A DNA stretch of 64,000 nt, taken from contig CP136065.1 in the NCBI GenBank assembly GCA_032622095.1, forward strand, positions 155,625,577 through 155,689,576, written 5' to 3'. Under the pieces are notes generated by a model, which was not told where the DNA came from, searched no databases, and was given only the letters and a program-made list of their open reading frames with translations. Positions 22,330-34,020 of this stretch are shown piece after piece; position 1 is the stretch's first letter; every line of letters begins with the position of its first letter. Source of the stretch: Siphonodentalium dalli. Lineage: Eukaryota > Mollusca > Scaphopoda > Gadilida > Siphonodentaliidae. The position numbers and the translations under genes are program-made.

Positions 22330-23292
22330 CTTTTGATAGAACCTGGAAAAAGATGCGTTGTTCGATGAGTAGTTATTTTGCGAAGGGCGTCTGTTGTGGT
22401 TTGAATGATCATCGTTAGCACCAGGCTTCTCTGATTGCAGGTGGCTCCGTTTATTGGAGTGTCGAGTGTCTTCTGTGGAATCGTGGTGGGTGTCGTCACA
22501 ATCATCCACAGGAATATCACGGAGGTCATGATTGGATTGTTGGTTGTCAACGTGCGTGTCATGATTAGCGTGACGCGCATAGTTAATAGAGTTATTCTTC
22601 TTGTCGAGTGGTGTGTTTGTCGGCTCTTTATCTGTGCGTTTAACGTGAGAAGAACTTGGTGTAGACGTTTCCTGCGGGTTGAATTTTGAAGCACTAGGTG
22701 TGGGTGAAGATGGGTGCTTGCTAATACCAACCAGCTGAATGTCTGCATGGCTAACTGACGGCGATTGTGGGTATCCTCTTGTATCAATTGGGTTTTGCGA
22801 TCGGTTAGCGTGGATTGTGTTCCATGTCAAGTGGGCGAATTTGTTGAGTTCGCCATATATATGGCCGACGAAACTTTGCATATCAGCTTTGAGGTTCTCC
22901 GTGCAGCGATGTTCACAATCACAATTGGCTTTGTCAGATGTTTTTTGTGAGTTCGATTTGCCCTTCAAGTTGTTCTTGTTGTGTAACTCTTCGAGTGTTT
23001 TAATCCTTCCACCAATGGATGCTATTGAGCCTTTGGTTGAGTTGACTTGAGTCAGAAACAGTTCACACTTATCCAAGATTGTTGAAATGTCTTGCTTCAT
23101 TGTTTTCATGTCGGCCTTCATTTTAACAATGCCATTGCATTTATCGCTCTCGATGCGCTCCACTGCAAGGCTGTTTGTATACGATACACGTTCAACTGCT
23201 TCAAGTCTGCGTAAAATATCTTGTTGTGAAACTTCATTGGTGCTAACTCGAGCTGAGAGGTCGGACGAGAAGGTATCAATCTGTGTTTGCAT
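22330..23292 (-). pseudogene. LINE ORF1-like coiled-coil frame, C-terminus lost
   Basis: Open minus-strand frame; I place the likely start at MQTQIDTFSSDL near 23292. A heptad-rich region includes VERIESDKCNGIVKMKADMK, matching IERVESDKVTGVARLKSDIK in the ORF1 of the LINE at 31.9 kb. A hydrophilic His/Asn/Asp/Ser-rich tail follows. The RRM-like C-terminal segment of the other ORF1 is absent; the frame runs into the satellite arm and stops. LINEs usually lose 5' sequence, so a 3'-truncated ORF1 inside an inverted-repeat element is unusual and may be a captured gene. Confidence 0.65.
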
Positions 23293-24189
23293 GACGAACG
23301 AATATGACGGAATGAATATGATGAATGAATATGACTCTATTGCATGTAAGGATATACGCACCGCCATGCAATAAACACTGTTAAAATATATTTCGGCCAG
23401 TTTGATCGACCGAAGTTGAATTTTACAAAAAGTGAGCATATTATATCATCACTATTGAAACAGGTATTCCACGAAGCACCAGACCAGATATGGACTCCAG
23501 GATGACAATGCGAGCCCATGTAAACCTTCCGGTAAATGAATAACGTATTTGTGTACCGTATATCTTAGATTTTCAAACCAGAGCTGTTTTTCCCCGAAAA
23601 GAGTCATAATTGTGGAAATATTTAAAATGCGTAATTGTGAGATGCAAATTGTACATATTGATAAATATTGCCTGTTGTGTTGGAAGCAAACAGTACTAAA
23701 TTATAACATTATAAAATATGTATTAAAGGTAAACAAAGTCTTCCAAACAACTCCATTCAGTTTATATATTTATTCCATACTAAAACATATTCCTATTAAT
23801 TATTACATTATATACGTTTGTTCGTTAAAAGTTATAACTGAGATATCATTTATAATAATTAATAATATCTTCACCTCGATCTAAACATTCTTATATTATG
23901 GGATACAGCATTGCATATACAACTATTGACAATGCAGTAGAATAATAATGTGATGTAGTATGTAAACCTGCTACATGTATACTGTGACAAGCTACGTATA
24001 TTGGTACAATATGGCAGCATGTTATAAACAATTAATGACTCACCATATACCATTGTATATATTGTAAATAATAAATTAATCGAAGCATGTAAATACCATT
24101 GTAGATGCACGAGACCCACAACATGGTAAATAGCATTGTAGTTGAAGGTCAAAGTGAAATGTAATAGCGGTACCTTGATTGAAAACTTC

Positions 24190-24600
24190 ACTGGTGCTGT
24201 GATACCACCGTGGTTATACTGGGTGAAAAACTTTACTGTGCTACCACCGTGGTGATACCTTGGTGTCACCTTGGTAGAAAAACTTTACTGTGCTACCACC
24301 ATGGTGATACCTTGGTCGGGTTTGGTCCACCATGGTTTTACCTTGGTACAAAAACTTTAGTGTGCTACCACCGTGGTACCACCTTGGTGCCACCATGGTT
24401 TCACCTTGGTGCAAAAACTGTACTGTGCTACCACCGTGATAACACCTTGGTACCACCGTGGTGTTTTCACCGTGATGCCACTTTACTGTGCTACCACCAT
24501 GGTGAATCAAGATGTCACCATGGTGAATCAAGATGTCACCATGGTTAACCAAGGTGGTACCTTGGTGAAACCATGGTTTCACCAAGGTGACACCAAGGGG
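24190..24600. repeat. Right satellite arm (CTACCACCGTGGTGATACC-type)
   Basis: Four to five units of about 60-70 bp containing CTACCACCGTGGTGATACC, TTGGTACAAAAACTTTA and CTGTG. Long open frames across it are artefacts. Confidence 0.82.
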
Positions 24601-24614
24601 GATTTTTATATGGG

Positions 24615-25315
24615 AAGAGCATTTATTAGACTCGCAAGAACCTTTGCAGCCACAGCCCAGTAGCCCCATGACTCCATCAGGAGCGGGATGAAGTGCAATC
24701 CATGTGATCTTCAGGACTCCATCACGGAGCGACCATCCATTACCGTTAGGGCATGGTATGCCAGGCTGGGGTGTCAATGTATTACGCCAAATAATCGCTT
24801 GATAGTTTGCACGCAGAACGTGATGTTTCAAGGAATCTACAGTTGGTGGGAGCATATGTGTTTGTGTTTCTTCTTAGAACAAAAGAGCGTATATCTCAAT
24901 TCATCAACATGACTGCACGTTGGTTTACCATATAGGGCACATACACATTTCTGGCAGGATTCGGGGAGTTCATCATCGACATTAATGGCTTACCCAAGTT
25001 GCTGCATAGTGCGGCATATTTCACTACTTGTCACTGTCATGTCAAACGGTTTCCTCTTCCCGCGACCAGAGAATGCGCTTGTCATATCGCATTCCAGGCA
25101 ACGCTTCGCATATCTCGTGTCCGAGATTCTCCGCTATGTCGTTTATTCAAATGAATATTGACCTAGTTTTTGTTCGAGTTTGAAGGATTAGACTAGCTGG
25201 TATTCGCCGTGAAGCATAACATGCTAATATTTCCACGTCTATATACGTAAGGAGAATTCACAACAATGCACTCGTGACCGAGATGTACAGCATTCTCGTG
25301 TCGGCTTCCTCGTGG
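24615..25315. other. Intergenic, no gene seen
   Basis: Unique-looking sequence between the satellite element and the gene array. No supported frame. Confidence 0.4.
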
Positions 25316-26020
25316 TCACATGCAAGCTCGGAAACAAACGCCATTCACGAGCCGCAGCATGTGACACTCAGCCCCATGACAAACACGTGCTTGAACGAAC
25401 GTAAGCGAATCATCGTCATCCTCAGATATAGTGTCAAGGTGGATGGATGGTACCATGGTTTCGTTGGCTGTCGAATGAAGTCTCTCTGCGCTATTATATA
25501 TACCGTAGAAACCACTGTCTCCAGAAGAACTATGGGCGACGTCATCTCCAGAAGAACTATGGGCGACGTCATCATCTTCATCGGAACAATAGTCGTTGAT
25601 GTTCTGCAAGGAAGCGTAGTGAAGCTCAACTGTGTCGCACAGGTTACCAGCCAGGGTCTCCTTCTCAACTCTTGACACGTGTCGGTCGCCGTTCATGGTA
25701 GAAGACGCTACCGGTACGAAGATGTTGAGATGGTTGGTAGATTTGGACATCTCACATCTCTTGTTGATGAACGTGGAACAGGCTTGTGGCATGGGATAGT
25801 TGATTTTTCTGTTGACGGATGGCCGTTGTCTGTTGGTGCTTAGTTTCGGTGTGCTATAGAGTTGCACTTTTGATGGAGTTGACGAAGCTCTTGGGTTGAA
25901 CTTTCTGCTGATCTTTCTGTAATCGGGGAAACCTCGATTCTGTTCATGCGTGCTGTTCGTGGCTGATACGTAACACTGGGCAGCGAACATGTCGGTCAAC
26001 TGCGTCGCTGCTCGTACCAT
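25316..26020 (-). CDS. Paralogue family gene 3: truncated chimeric copy, 234 aa
   Basis: Starts MVRAATQLTDMFAAQC directly after TTATTTTCAG|AT, like genes 4 and 5. It follows them through DSGFYG and EDDDDSLTFVQAR, then array homology ends at about 25384. The last 20-odd residues (VCHGAECHMLRLVNGVCFRA then CM) come from flanking DNA. The lost part, about 95 residues, includes the basic KKSILKKF block and the VATLAVL end. It carries the same doubled (D)DVAHSSSG segment as genes 4 and 5. If expressed, it would be an acidic protein without the basic tail; it may be a pseudogene. Confidence 0.7.
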   Translation of the reverse strand: MVRAATQLTDMFAAQCYVSATNSTHEQNRGFPDYRKISRKFNPRASSTPSKVQLYSTPKLSTNRQRPSVNRKINYPMPQACSTFINKRCEMSKSTNHLNIFVPVASSTMNGDRHVSRVEKETLAGNLCDTVELHYASLQNINDYCSDEDDDVAHSSSGDDVAHSSSGDSGFYGIYNSAERLHSTANETMVPSIHLDTISEDDDDSLTFVQARVCHGAECHMLRLVNGVCFRACM

Positions 26021-27640
26021 ATCTGAAAATAAGGAAAACAACATCATTATATAACGCATTTACATGTATGTAGGCTGACATAACTCAATGCATATACAAT
26101 GTGTATCAATATAATGCATAATCAGTATACTGTTTTGTTAATTAACTGTGTTACTATATATGGGCATAATATACATGTATATTCCTCCAAAATATACAAT
26201 TTATATTTGGACTATAAGTGTTCATTAAGTGATAAAAAATCGTTTATAACTCGCTTCAGTTCTCAGCACACCCACATTTAACCCAGATCCGCTGTGCATC
26301 GAACAATAAAGTGAATTCATTCTAAATGGTTTTCTGATGTGGTATCAATAACGAGCGATTGGTTCACTTATGCGCGGCAATTTGTGATAAATTAAGCTGA
26401 CTGGTTCGTGTTTTCTTGCTGGATGCTATAAATTATTATCAATGAATAAATATAAATAGTTTGTCAGCGTGTGGGCTTTACAATTAATTTATAAATTTAA
26501 TATCTTATATCATGCTGTATTTCTCTAATTTGGTTTCCGCATTTGCATCTTAATAAAAGCTAAAACGATGTCCAATAAGTGACTGCTGGAAGACAGTTTT
26601 CGTGTACACGTGGTATCAATCAATATGTTCGATTCGTTAGAATCAAAATTAAATTAGGAACGCTAATATCAGAGTTAACAAATTTAAGTTATATTTAATT
26701 ATCGTCAATAAAGTAACAACAGCGATCATTTAAGCAGAGCTTTCCGCCCAAGGCCATCAATGCTTCATCATGAATTTAACTCACTCAATGATATATTCGT
26801 TAAGGTCCAGATGAGAAGCGTTCGAAACATAAAGTGTTCTGAATTTAGGTTTAAATTAATCCAATATATATATTTGGGCGTGAGTTTTGTTGACATATAT
26901 AAATAGAGTGTCGTCACACTCGGTCATTGAATGACATGCACGTTGTTCACAAGTTTGAAAACACAATGTTTGCACAAGTAAATTCCTCGCAGAACATTTC
27001 AGCTGGTTATTGTTCGTGAGATTATAAAGAAAACAAATAAAACAAACATAAATAAGAATATCATTGGAAGATTTTCTTAGAAGCAACTCTTAATTGATAT
27101 CCATACTGTGAACATTGAAGACATCGCATGTAAATTTATATATGTTTTTGATAGTGAGGCCTATAATATAAGATAAAAATAATAATCACATTGGTTCATA
27201 ATGTGACTACCGGTGTTTGTTTCTTCTAATGTATAATTATAAAATTAAAGCGTCGTATGTATGTTTTTCAAAAAACTAATTAAATACAACAATTGTATGC
27301 TTTTTATTACGTCGGGGTGGGGGAGAGGTCGGGGTCAAATGAAGTGAAATTATCTCACAAAAAGAAGGAAAAAGGAGAAAACAGTCCACTTTTAATAATG
27401 ATCAATATGATGAAGAGTTTACAAGTGCGCTAAATTACAAATTAATGTCCATATTCGGCATTTTATCAGCACAGAGTGACGATTACTAACAGAAAGTACA
27501 ACGCTAAAAAAACCAGTTGTCATGTATGACTTGCAGCCTGAAAATTATGTGCTGCTTTAAGTGATATGAATTAAATTACGTTTGTTGGTAATGTCAAATA
27601 TCGAAATCGGAGATATTTCTGAGCTTAAAAAATATATAGA
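26021..27640. other. 5' flank of gene 3 (array unit A)
   Basis: Non-coding sequence repeated upstream of genes 4 and 5. It contains the empty target site ATTG (27190-27193) of the transposon present in the other two units. A minus-strand TATA-like TATTTATATATG near 26895 may be the promoter, by analogy with unit B. Confidence 0.5.
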
Positions 27641-27741
27641 GTGATGTGTGTCGGGTGAACGTGGAGAATACTCACTGGAAAATATATCCGTAAATGTGCT
27701 GCAAAAGAATAATACTACAGGAACAGCGGACGATGATGTGA

Positions 27742-28023
27742 ATGTCCAAGTTCCCGTTCGATCGGTTTATATGGGGACATGTATTAACCCGACACCCGGA
27801 CTGCTGCATGGGTGTGAAAAAGAAACAAACACCAATATCACGTAGGCAAACGATCATGTCAGGGGAACTGTTACTACCGATAGCAACAAATCAGGGTGTG
27901 TTCACGGAATTTCGCTATCAAAACAGAGAGATGTTAGGCCATTATGTAGAGATTGTTCACCAAGAGGAGCAGGCTATTTTATCCCCCGAACGGAGCGAAC
28001 CCGAAATTAATAAAACATTTTGA
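27742..28023 (+). other. Conserved small frame in array unit A (93 codons)
   Basis: Plus-strand frame ending PERSEPEINKTF, opposite in direction to the array genes. Copies with the same frame are at 31557-31838 and 39542-39757, and one cut short at 43503. Substitutions change residues (CMGVKKKQTPISRRQ here, ISCRQ elsewhere) and no indels are seen. There is no recognised domain and no splice evidence. It could be a decayed exon, part of a non-coding transcript, or chance. Confidence 0.35.
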
Positions 28024-28240
28024 CATATTTATAATACGGAATGTCAGAATCGTTATGGTATAAAAGAACAGCGAAAAATAAGTTTGTTTATGTTTTATTA
28101 AATAATTAACATGAAACTATAACAACTTAAACGGTAAACAACATATTTAGCACAGAACATATAACATAAAGTCACAAAGAATGAGCACTAGAAAATCTGA
28201 AGAGCACTATAGAAGAAGTCTTTCATAAAAATATCAAAGT

Positions 28241-29230
28241 TTACAACACAGCCAATGTGGCGACGCTAGATGGTGTTGGTATCTTCAACGACCTGCTCGT
28301 CATCTGGATTCTCTTCAGGAATAACATGCGTTCGAACTTGGTTGAGCCCCTAACTGCCACGTCATTCTCGTCGATTACCGGCAGTCTGCTTCGGTTGGTG
28401 AATCTTCGGTGGATCTGGTTCGGAAGGCTCTTGAACTTCTTCAGAATGGATTTCTTCATCTTAGAAATCTTGGAGCTGTTGTGTCGAAGATCGGGTGTTG
28501 TCATGTTTCGTGGAATGTTTCCTTGATGGTCGTCTGATTGGTAACATGAGTCGCTCTGTGATGTGAAGGTGTCATCTTTGAGTGCAACAGCAGCACGTGC
28601 TTGAACGAACGTAAGCGAATCATCGTCATCCTCAGAGATAGTGTCAAGGTGAATGGATGGTACCATGGTTTCGTTGGCTGTCGAATGAAGTCTCTCTGCG
28701 CTCTTATATATACCGTAGAAACCACTGTCTCCAGAAGAACTATGGGCGACGTCATCTCCAGAAGAACTATGGGCGACGTCATCATCTTCATCGGAACAAT
28801 AGTCGTTGATGTTCTGCAAGGAAGCGTAGTGAAGCTCAACTGTGTCGCACAGGTTACCAGCCAGGGTCTCCTTCTCAACTCTTGACACGTGTCGGTCGCC
28901 GTTCATGGTAGAAGACGCTACCGGGACGAAGATGTTGAGATGGTTGGTAGATTTGGACATCTCACATCTCTTGTTGGTGAACGTGGAACAGGCTTGTGGC
29001 ATGGGACAGTTGATTTTTCTGTTGACGGATGGCCGTTGTCTGTTGGTGCTTAGCTTCGGTGTGCTATAGAGTTGCACTTTTGATGGAGTTGACGAAGCTC
29101 TTGGGTTGAACTTTCTGCTGATCTTTCTGTAATCGGGGAAACCTCGATTCTGTTCATGCGTGCTGTTCGTGGCTGATACGTAACACTGGGCAGCGAACAT
29201 GTCGGTCAACTGCGTCGCTGCTCGTACCAT
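28241..29230 (-). CDS. Paralogue family gene 4: unknown 329-aa protein
   Basis: Complete array copy. The start at 29230 (MVRAATQLTDMFAAQC) follows the acceptor CCTTATTTTCAG|AT; the in-frame upstream ATG would lie in the intron. Stop TAA at 28241-28243. It shares with genes 1 and 2 the FNP(R/K)ASSTP motif, MPQACSTF, the RVEKETLAG phrase, DSGFYG, an acidic EDDDDSLTF patch, the basic KKSILKKFKSLPNQIHRRF block and the SSVATLAVL end. An internal direct duplication gives DDVAHSSSG twice. Poly(A) signal candidate AATAAA (minus) at 28094-28099. A possible first exon lies between a TATA-like box at 30081-30090 and a donor GTGAGT at 29969-29964 (low certainty). Function unknown. Confidence 0.88.
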   Translation of the reverse strand: MVRAATQLTDMFAAQCYVSATNSTHEQNRGFPDYRKISRKFNPRASSTPSKVQLYSTPKLSTNRQRPSVNRKINCPMPQACSTFTNKRCEMSKSTNHLNIFVPVASSTMNGDRHVSRVEKETLAGNLCDTVELHYASLQNINDYCSDEDDDVAHSSSGDDVAHSSSGDSGFYGIYKSAERLHSTANETMVPSIHLDTISEDDDDSLTFVQARAAVALKDDTFTSQSDSCYQSDDHQGNIPRNMTTPDLRHNSSKISKMKKSILKKFKSLPNQIHRRFTNRSRLPVIDENDVAVRGSTKFERMLFLKRIQMTSRSLKIPTPSSVATLAVL

Positions 29231-30378
29231 ATCTGAAAATAAGGAAAACAACATCATTATAACGCATGTACATGTATGTAGGCTGACATAACTCAATGCA
29301 TATACAATGTGTATCAATATAATGCATAATCAGTATACAGTTTTGTTAATGAACTGTGTTACTATATAGGGGCATAATATACATGTATATTCATCCAAAA
29401 TATACAATTTATATTTGGACTATAAGTGTTCATTAAGTGATAAAAAATCGTTTATAATTCGTTTCAGTTCTCAGCACACCCACATTTAACCCAGATCCGC
29501 TGTGCATCGAACAATAAAGAGAATTCATTCTAAATGGTTTTATGATGTGGTATCAATAACGAGCGATTGGTTCACTTATGCGCGGCAATTTGTGATAAAT
29601 TAAGCTGACTTTTTTGCTGGATGCTGGATGCTATAAATTATTATCAATGAATAAATATAAATAGTTTGTCAGCGTGGGGGCTTTACAATTAATCTCTAAA
29701 TTTAATATCTTATATCATGCTGTATTTCTATAATTTGGTTTCCGCATTTGCATCCAAATAAAAGCTAAAACGATGCTGGAAGACAGTTTTCATGTACACG
29801 TGGTATCAATCAATATGTTCGATTCGTTAGAATAAAAATTAAATTAGGAACGCTAATATCAGAGTTAACAAATTTAAGGTATATTTAATTATCGTCAATA
29901 ACAACAGCGCTCATTTAAGCAGAGCTTTCCGCCCACGGCCATCAATGCTTCATCATGAATTTAACTCACTCAATGATATATTCGTTAAGGTCTAGATGAG
30001 AAGCGTTCGAAACATAAAGTGTTCTGAATTTAGGTTTAAATTAATCCAATATATATATTTGGGCGTGAGTTTTGTTGACATATATAAATAGAGTGTCGTC
30101 ACCCTCGGTCATTGAATGACATGCACGTTGTTCACAAGTTTGAAAACACAATGTTTACACAAGGAAATTCCTCGCAGAACACTTCAGCTGGTTATTGTTC
30201 GTGAGATTATAAAGAAAACAAATAAAACAAACAAAAATATGAACATCATCGGAAGAATTAGTTATAAGCAACTCTTAATTTATATCCATACTGTGAACAT
30301 TGAAGACATCGCATATAAATTTAGATATGATTTCGATAGTGAGGCCTATAGCATTAGATAAAAATAATAATCACATTG

Positions 30379-31002
30379 CGTCGCATCAGTGCTATAATGA
30401 CGTAACCCACATTTTCAACTTTCCAAGAAAATGAATGTTGAAGTTTTCAGACAACATTTCTCCTAATGTTGACAAAGCATGACGTATTGTTGTATTTATC
30501 CCAATGAAAACTGACATTAGCTGTCCATTGAACATTTGAACGCCAACGACGATTGGTTTCCGTGCTATCAGGAAGTTGTGCTAATAAATACAGATTAAGC
30601 TAAATATGGTGGCAATCACATGTGTCTATGAACTAAAAAGTGCCTATTCTACATTATGAATATTCACTCATTCAGAATTTTGTGGAACAATCAAAATTTA
30701 AATCACCAATTGATCACGCGACTAACATGGAGATACGACCATATACATGATATAGCACACATTTGAGAATTTACAAACACAAAACAGAAGTCACCTGCTG
30801 CTGGACATACGACCTTATAGCACGAATAATTGTGAAGATCGCTGGAGATACGACATTTGTGTCACTGGTTTGTGAGAATATTTGCCATCCAATGCAAAAA
30901 CAGTTTGGCCTATCGGATTGGATTTTTTCTCACGATTCGAATTATATCAAATACTCATTTCCCGCCAAAATGGAGTTACGGCCTTATAGCACTGATGCGA
31001 CG
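30379..31002. mobile_element. 624-bp TIR element with 4-bp duplication, copy in unit B
   Basis: Ends CGTCGCATCAGTGCTATAA and TTATAGCACTGATGCGACG are perfect inverted repeats, flanked by ATTG on both sides (30375-30378, 31003-31006). Unit A has the same flanks with a single ATTG (27190-27193), so that is the empty site. No transposase. A 4-bp duplication would fit families such as Chapaev or Sola, but the superfamily is not established. Confidence 0.88.
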
Positions 31003-31556
31003 ATTGGTTCATAGTGTGACTACCGGTGTTTGTTTCTTCTAATGTATCATTATAAAATTAAAGCGTCGTATGTGTATTGTTAAAAAAAACTAATTAAACA
31101 CAACAATTATATGATTTTTATTACGTCGGGGTGAGGAGAGGATGGAGTCAAATGAAGTGAAATTATCACACAAAAAGAAGGAAAAAGGAGAAAACAGTTC
31201 ACTTTTAATAATGATCAATATGATAAAGAGTTTACAAGTGCGCCAAATTACAAATTCATGTCCATATTCGGCATTTTATCAGCACAGAGTGACGATTACT
31301 AACAGAAAGGACAACGCTAAAAAAAACCAGTGGACATGTATGATATGCGGCCTGAAAATTAAGTGCTGCTTTAAGTGATATGAATTAAACTACGTTTGTT
31401 GGTAATGTCAAATATCGAAATCGGAGATATTTCTGAGCTGAAAAAATATATAGAGTGATGTGTGTCGGGTGAACGTGGAGAATACTCACTGGAAAATATA
31501 TCCTCAAATTTGCTGCAAAAGAATATTAACTACAGGAACAGCGGACGATGATGTGA

Positions 31557-31838
31557 ATGTCCAAGTTCCCGTTCGATCGGTTTATATGGGGACATGTATT
31601 AACCCGACACCCGGATTGTTGCATGGGTGTGAAAAAGAAACAAACACCAATATCCTGCAGGCAAACGATCGTGTCAGGTGAACTGTTACTACCGATAGCA
31701 ACAAATCAGGGTGTGTTCACGGAATTTCGCTATCAAAACAGAGAGATTTTAGGCCATTATGTAGAGATTGTTCACCAAGAGGAGCAAGCTATTTTATCCC
31801 CCGAACGGAGCGAACCCGAAATTAATAAAACTTTTTGA
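31557..31838 (+). other. Conserved small frame in array unit B (93 codons)
   Basis: Counterpart of 27742-28023 with the same length and end. It lies directly before the LINE insertion point. Confidence 0.35.
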
Positions 31839-31896
31839 CATATTTATAATACGGAATGTCAGAATCGTTATGGTATAAAAGAACAGCGAAACATAA

Positions 31897-32979
31897 GTTT
31901 GTTTCATTGAACATGAAATTCCAAATATTACAAGACGCGTTGCGCGTGTTGAAGCTCTCATTGGAGATATCGAAAATGTGGGCACAAACGAAAATGATAA
32001 TGATGACTGTCAAACAATCGCGGAACATATAGATACGCTAACAGATATCGTAGCAGATACTAAACAGGCAGTGCTATTTCAAGCTGATTCTATTGAAAGA
32101 GTTGAGAGCGACAAAGTGACAGGTGTAGCAAGATTAAAATCGGACATAAAGCTAATTAGAGGTGACATAGCGGACATAAACGAAGATTTGAAAGGGTTCG
32201 ATCAAAGAATTACGTCCCAGGCAGGCTCGCTCGGGTCACTGAAAGAACAACAAAAGAAATCAAAACTGACAAACAAAAACGATAAACACAATAATGAGGA
32301 TGTTGATACTGGTCTCCAAAAAGTGGAAAACAGAATTGGTTCGGGTTTCGACGGTGTGAAAAAAGCTTTAAACCAGTTTGGAGAGTTGATATGTAAGCAG
32401 ATGGATAATGTAGTTATTTCTATCAACGAGTCCGCGATAGAACAGAAACACAAAGACGAAAATACAGTCACCAAAAACTTGAAACAGGACAACAATAGTA
32501 ATGGTAATAGTTATATAACAGTCGACGAGTATATAGCCGACGACGACAACCGTGCAGAGCACAGAGATCGTTCTTACCGTGATACAAAACCAGATAAATA
32601 CACCAACTTGTATAAATGTAATGAACATGTAAATACAAATGAAACTAAGACTCTCAATGAACCAGAACATACGTCTGTAGACTCAAACAAATACTACTAT
32701 ATGCACAGAAATGCGGGGCCATTGTATACCAAGAGACTATTTGTAAGCAATCTAGCAGGATGGGTGGATGCAGAAACAATCGCTCATTTGTACTCTAAAA
32801 ACATTAAATTCACCGTGATCAAAATGTCCTATTATCGCAACAAAAAATATGGAGGATATTCTGTAAGGGTTAACGTAGATGAAACACAAACTGACGTGGT
32901 TAAGGGAGATAATTTCTGGCCATCACAAAATATCCACACATCTGATTGGAATCCTCCTCAGGAGAACAAGGAGTACTGA
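31897..32979 (+). CDS. LINE ORF1 (coiled coil plus RRM-like segment), 5'-truncated
   Basis: The open frame has no convincing ATG at its beginning. It starts inside IEHEIPNITRRVARVEALI, so the element is probably 5'-truncated near 31904. Codons from 31978 onward include a predicted coiled coil (ERVESDKVTGVARLKSDIK), a hydrophilic linker, and a C-terminal globular segment (KRLFVSNLAGWVDAETIAHL ... YGGYSVRVNV ... FWPSQNIHTSDWNPP). This has the form of the nucleic-acid-binding ORF1 proteins of APE-type LINEs. Stop TGA at 32977-32979. The frame is intact. Confidence 0.75.
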   Translation, partial: VCFIEHEIPNITRRVARVEALIGDIENVGTNENDNDDCQTIAEHIDTLTDIVADTKQAVLFQADSIERVESDKVTGVARLKSDIKLIRGDIADINEDLKGFDQRITSQAGSLGSLKEQQKKSKLTNKNDKHNNEDVDTGLQKVENRIGSGFDGVKKALNQFGELICKQMDNVVISINESAIEQKHKDENTVTKNLKQDNNSNGNSYITVDEYIADDDNRAEHRDRSYRDTKPDKYTNLYKCNEHVNTNETKTLNEPEHTSVDSNKYYYMHRNAGPLYTKRLFVSNLAGWVDAETIAHLYSKNIKFTVIKMSYYRNKKYGGYSVRVNVDETQTDVVKGDNFWPSQNIHTSDWNPPQENKEY

Positions 32980-33035
32980 AATACTGTAATTTAGTGTTTG
33001 ATAGTATACAGTATATGTGTCTGACTATATAATCC

Positions 33036-33932
33036 ATGTACACATGCACCATGTTTATTGTATTGCACATTATATGCATATTGTTTGCTCATATTCATAC
33101 GACACCACAAACTGAGAAGTGTCTCATATATCATAACACAATGCTACACCTCGCTACGTGGAATGTGTCTGGCATCAAAGGCAGTGGAGGCTACTTGTCC
33201 TCTATGCTATCTAAGAAAGAATTTGATTTTGTTGGAATAAGCGAACATTGGTTGTCCCAACATAACATTTGGGTTCTTAACAGAATAAGCCCGTATTACG
33301 ATTGTTATGCAGTTTGTGACTTTACTCAAACAAAGGCGGTGTCGCCATTTTTTTACTTCTTTTTTTTTCACAAAAATTATGCCAACGTTGTATCGCAGAT
33401 TGAACTGAACGATGACAGGATAATTGGAATACAAGTTCAAATGGCTACTAATAATTTTACATATATATTCCAAGTTTATCTACCATCCACAAATGAAAGT
33501 GTAGATGCATATGAGCAATATATTCAGAAAATTAGTGACCTCATTGATGTGTACGGATCACTTGGTCGGGTAATATTCATGGGAGATTTTAACGGAAACT
33601 TTGATAAAAATGACAAAAGGAATACAATATTCAAAGATTGTGTTAAAACAAAACAATATTTTTCTGCGAACCACGAACATTGTCCGACCCAGAGACTCCC
33701 AACATGTGTATCGTATAGTGGTACCGGTCAATCAATAATTGATCATTTCCTACTCCACAATAATGACATACATCTTATTCACTCATGTGATGTTATTGAT
33801 GATGATTCTCTAGATGTTTCGAACCACAGACCATTGACGATTTCATTAGAGATACCGATAAATCAAGATATATTGAATAGTAATAGGAATACATCTTCTC
33901 GTTTCAATTGGAAAAACTCAAGTCTGACTTGA
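33036..33932 (+). pseudogene. LINE ORF2, AP-endonuclease part
   Basis: The conserved part starts at MLHLATWNVSG (33141). APE-family motifs in order: WNVSG, SEHWL (metal-binding Glu), VYLPS, MGDFNG (catalytic Asp/Asn), SIIDHFL and SNHRP (catalytic His). The domain therefore keeps its key residues. A frameshift near 33925 separates it from the RT part. In the intact element this nuclease would nick target DNA for target-primed reverse transcription. Confidence 0.8.
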
Positions 33933-34020
33933 GTATTATTTCAAATTATCAGACAACATTAGCAAATCGTATACCAACACTCAAATTTCGCACAGAAAAC
34001 GACGTTTCTGAATCATATCA

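Larger units (their letters stand above)
21813..24614. mobile_element. 2.8-kb TIR element with CCATGG satellite arms
   Basis: Left end CCCATATAAAAATCCCCCTT at 21813 is matched by its perfect reverse complement ending at 24614; the shared terminal repeat is at least 24 bp. Inside each end is an array of CCATGG/CCACCGTGG-rich short repeats (about 21840-22325 and 24190-24600). The centre holds a minus-strand LINE ORF1-like frame and AT-rich DNA. No transposase is recognised. The target duplication is unclear (AA at both outer edges at most), so the superfamily is unknown. Confidence 0.75.
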
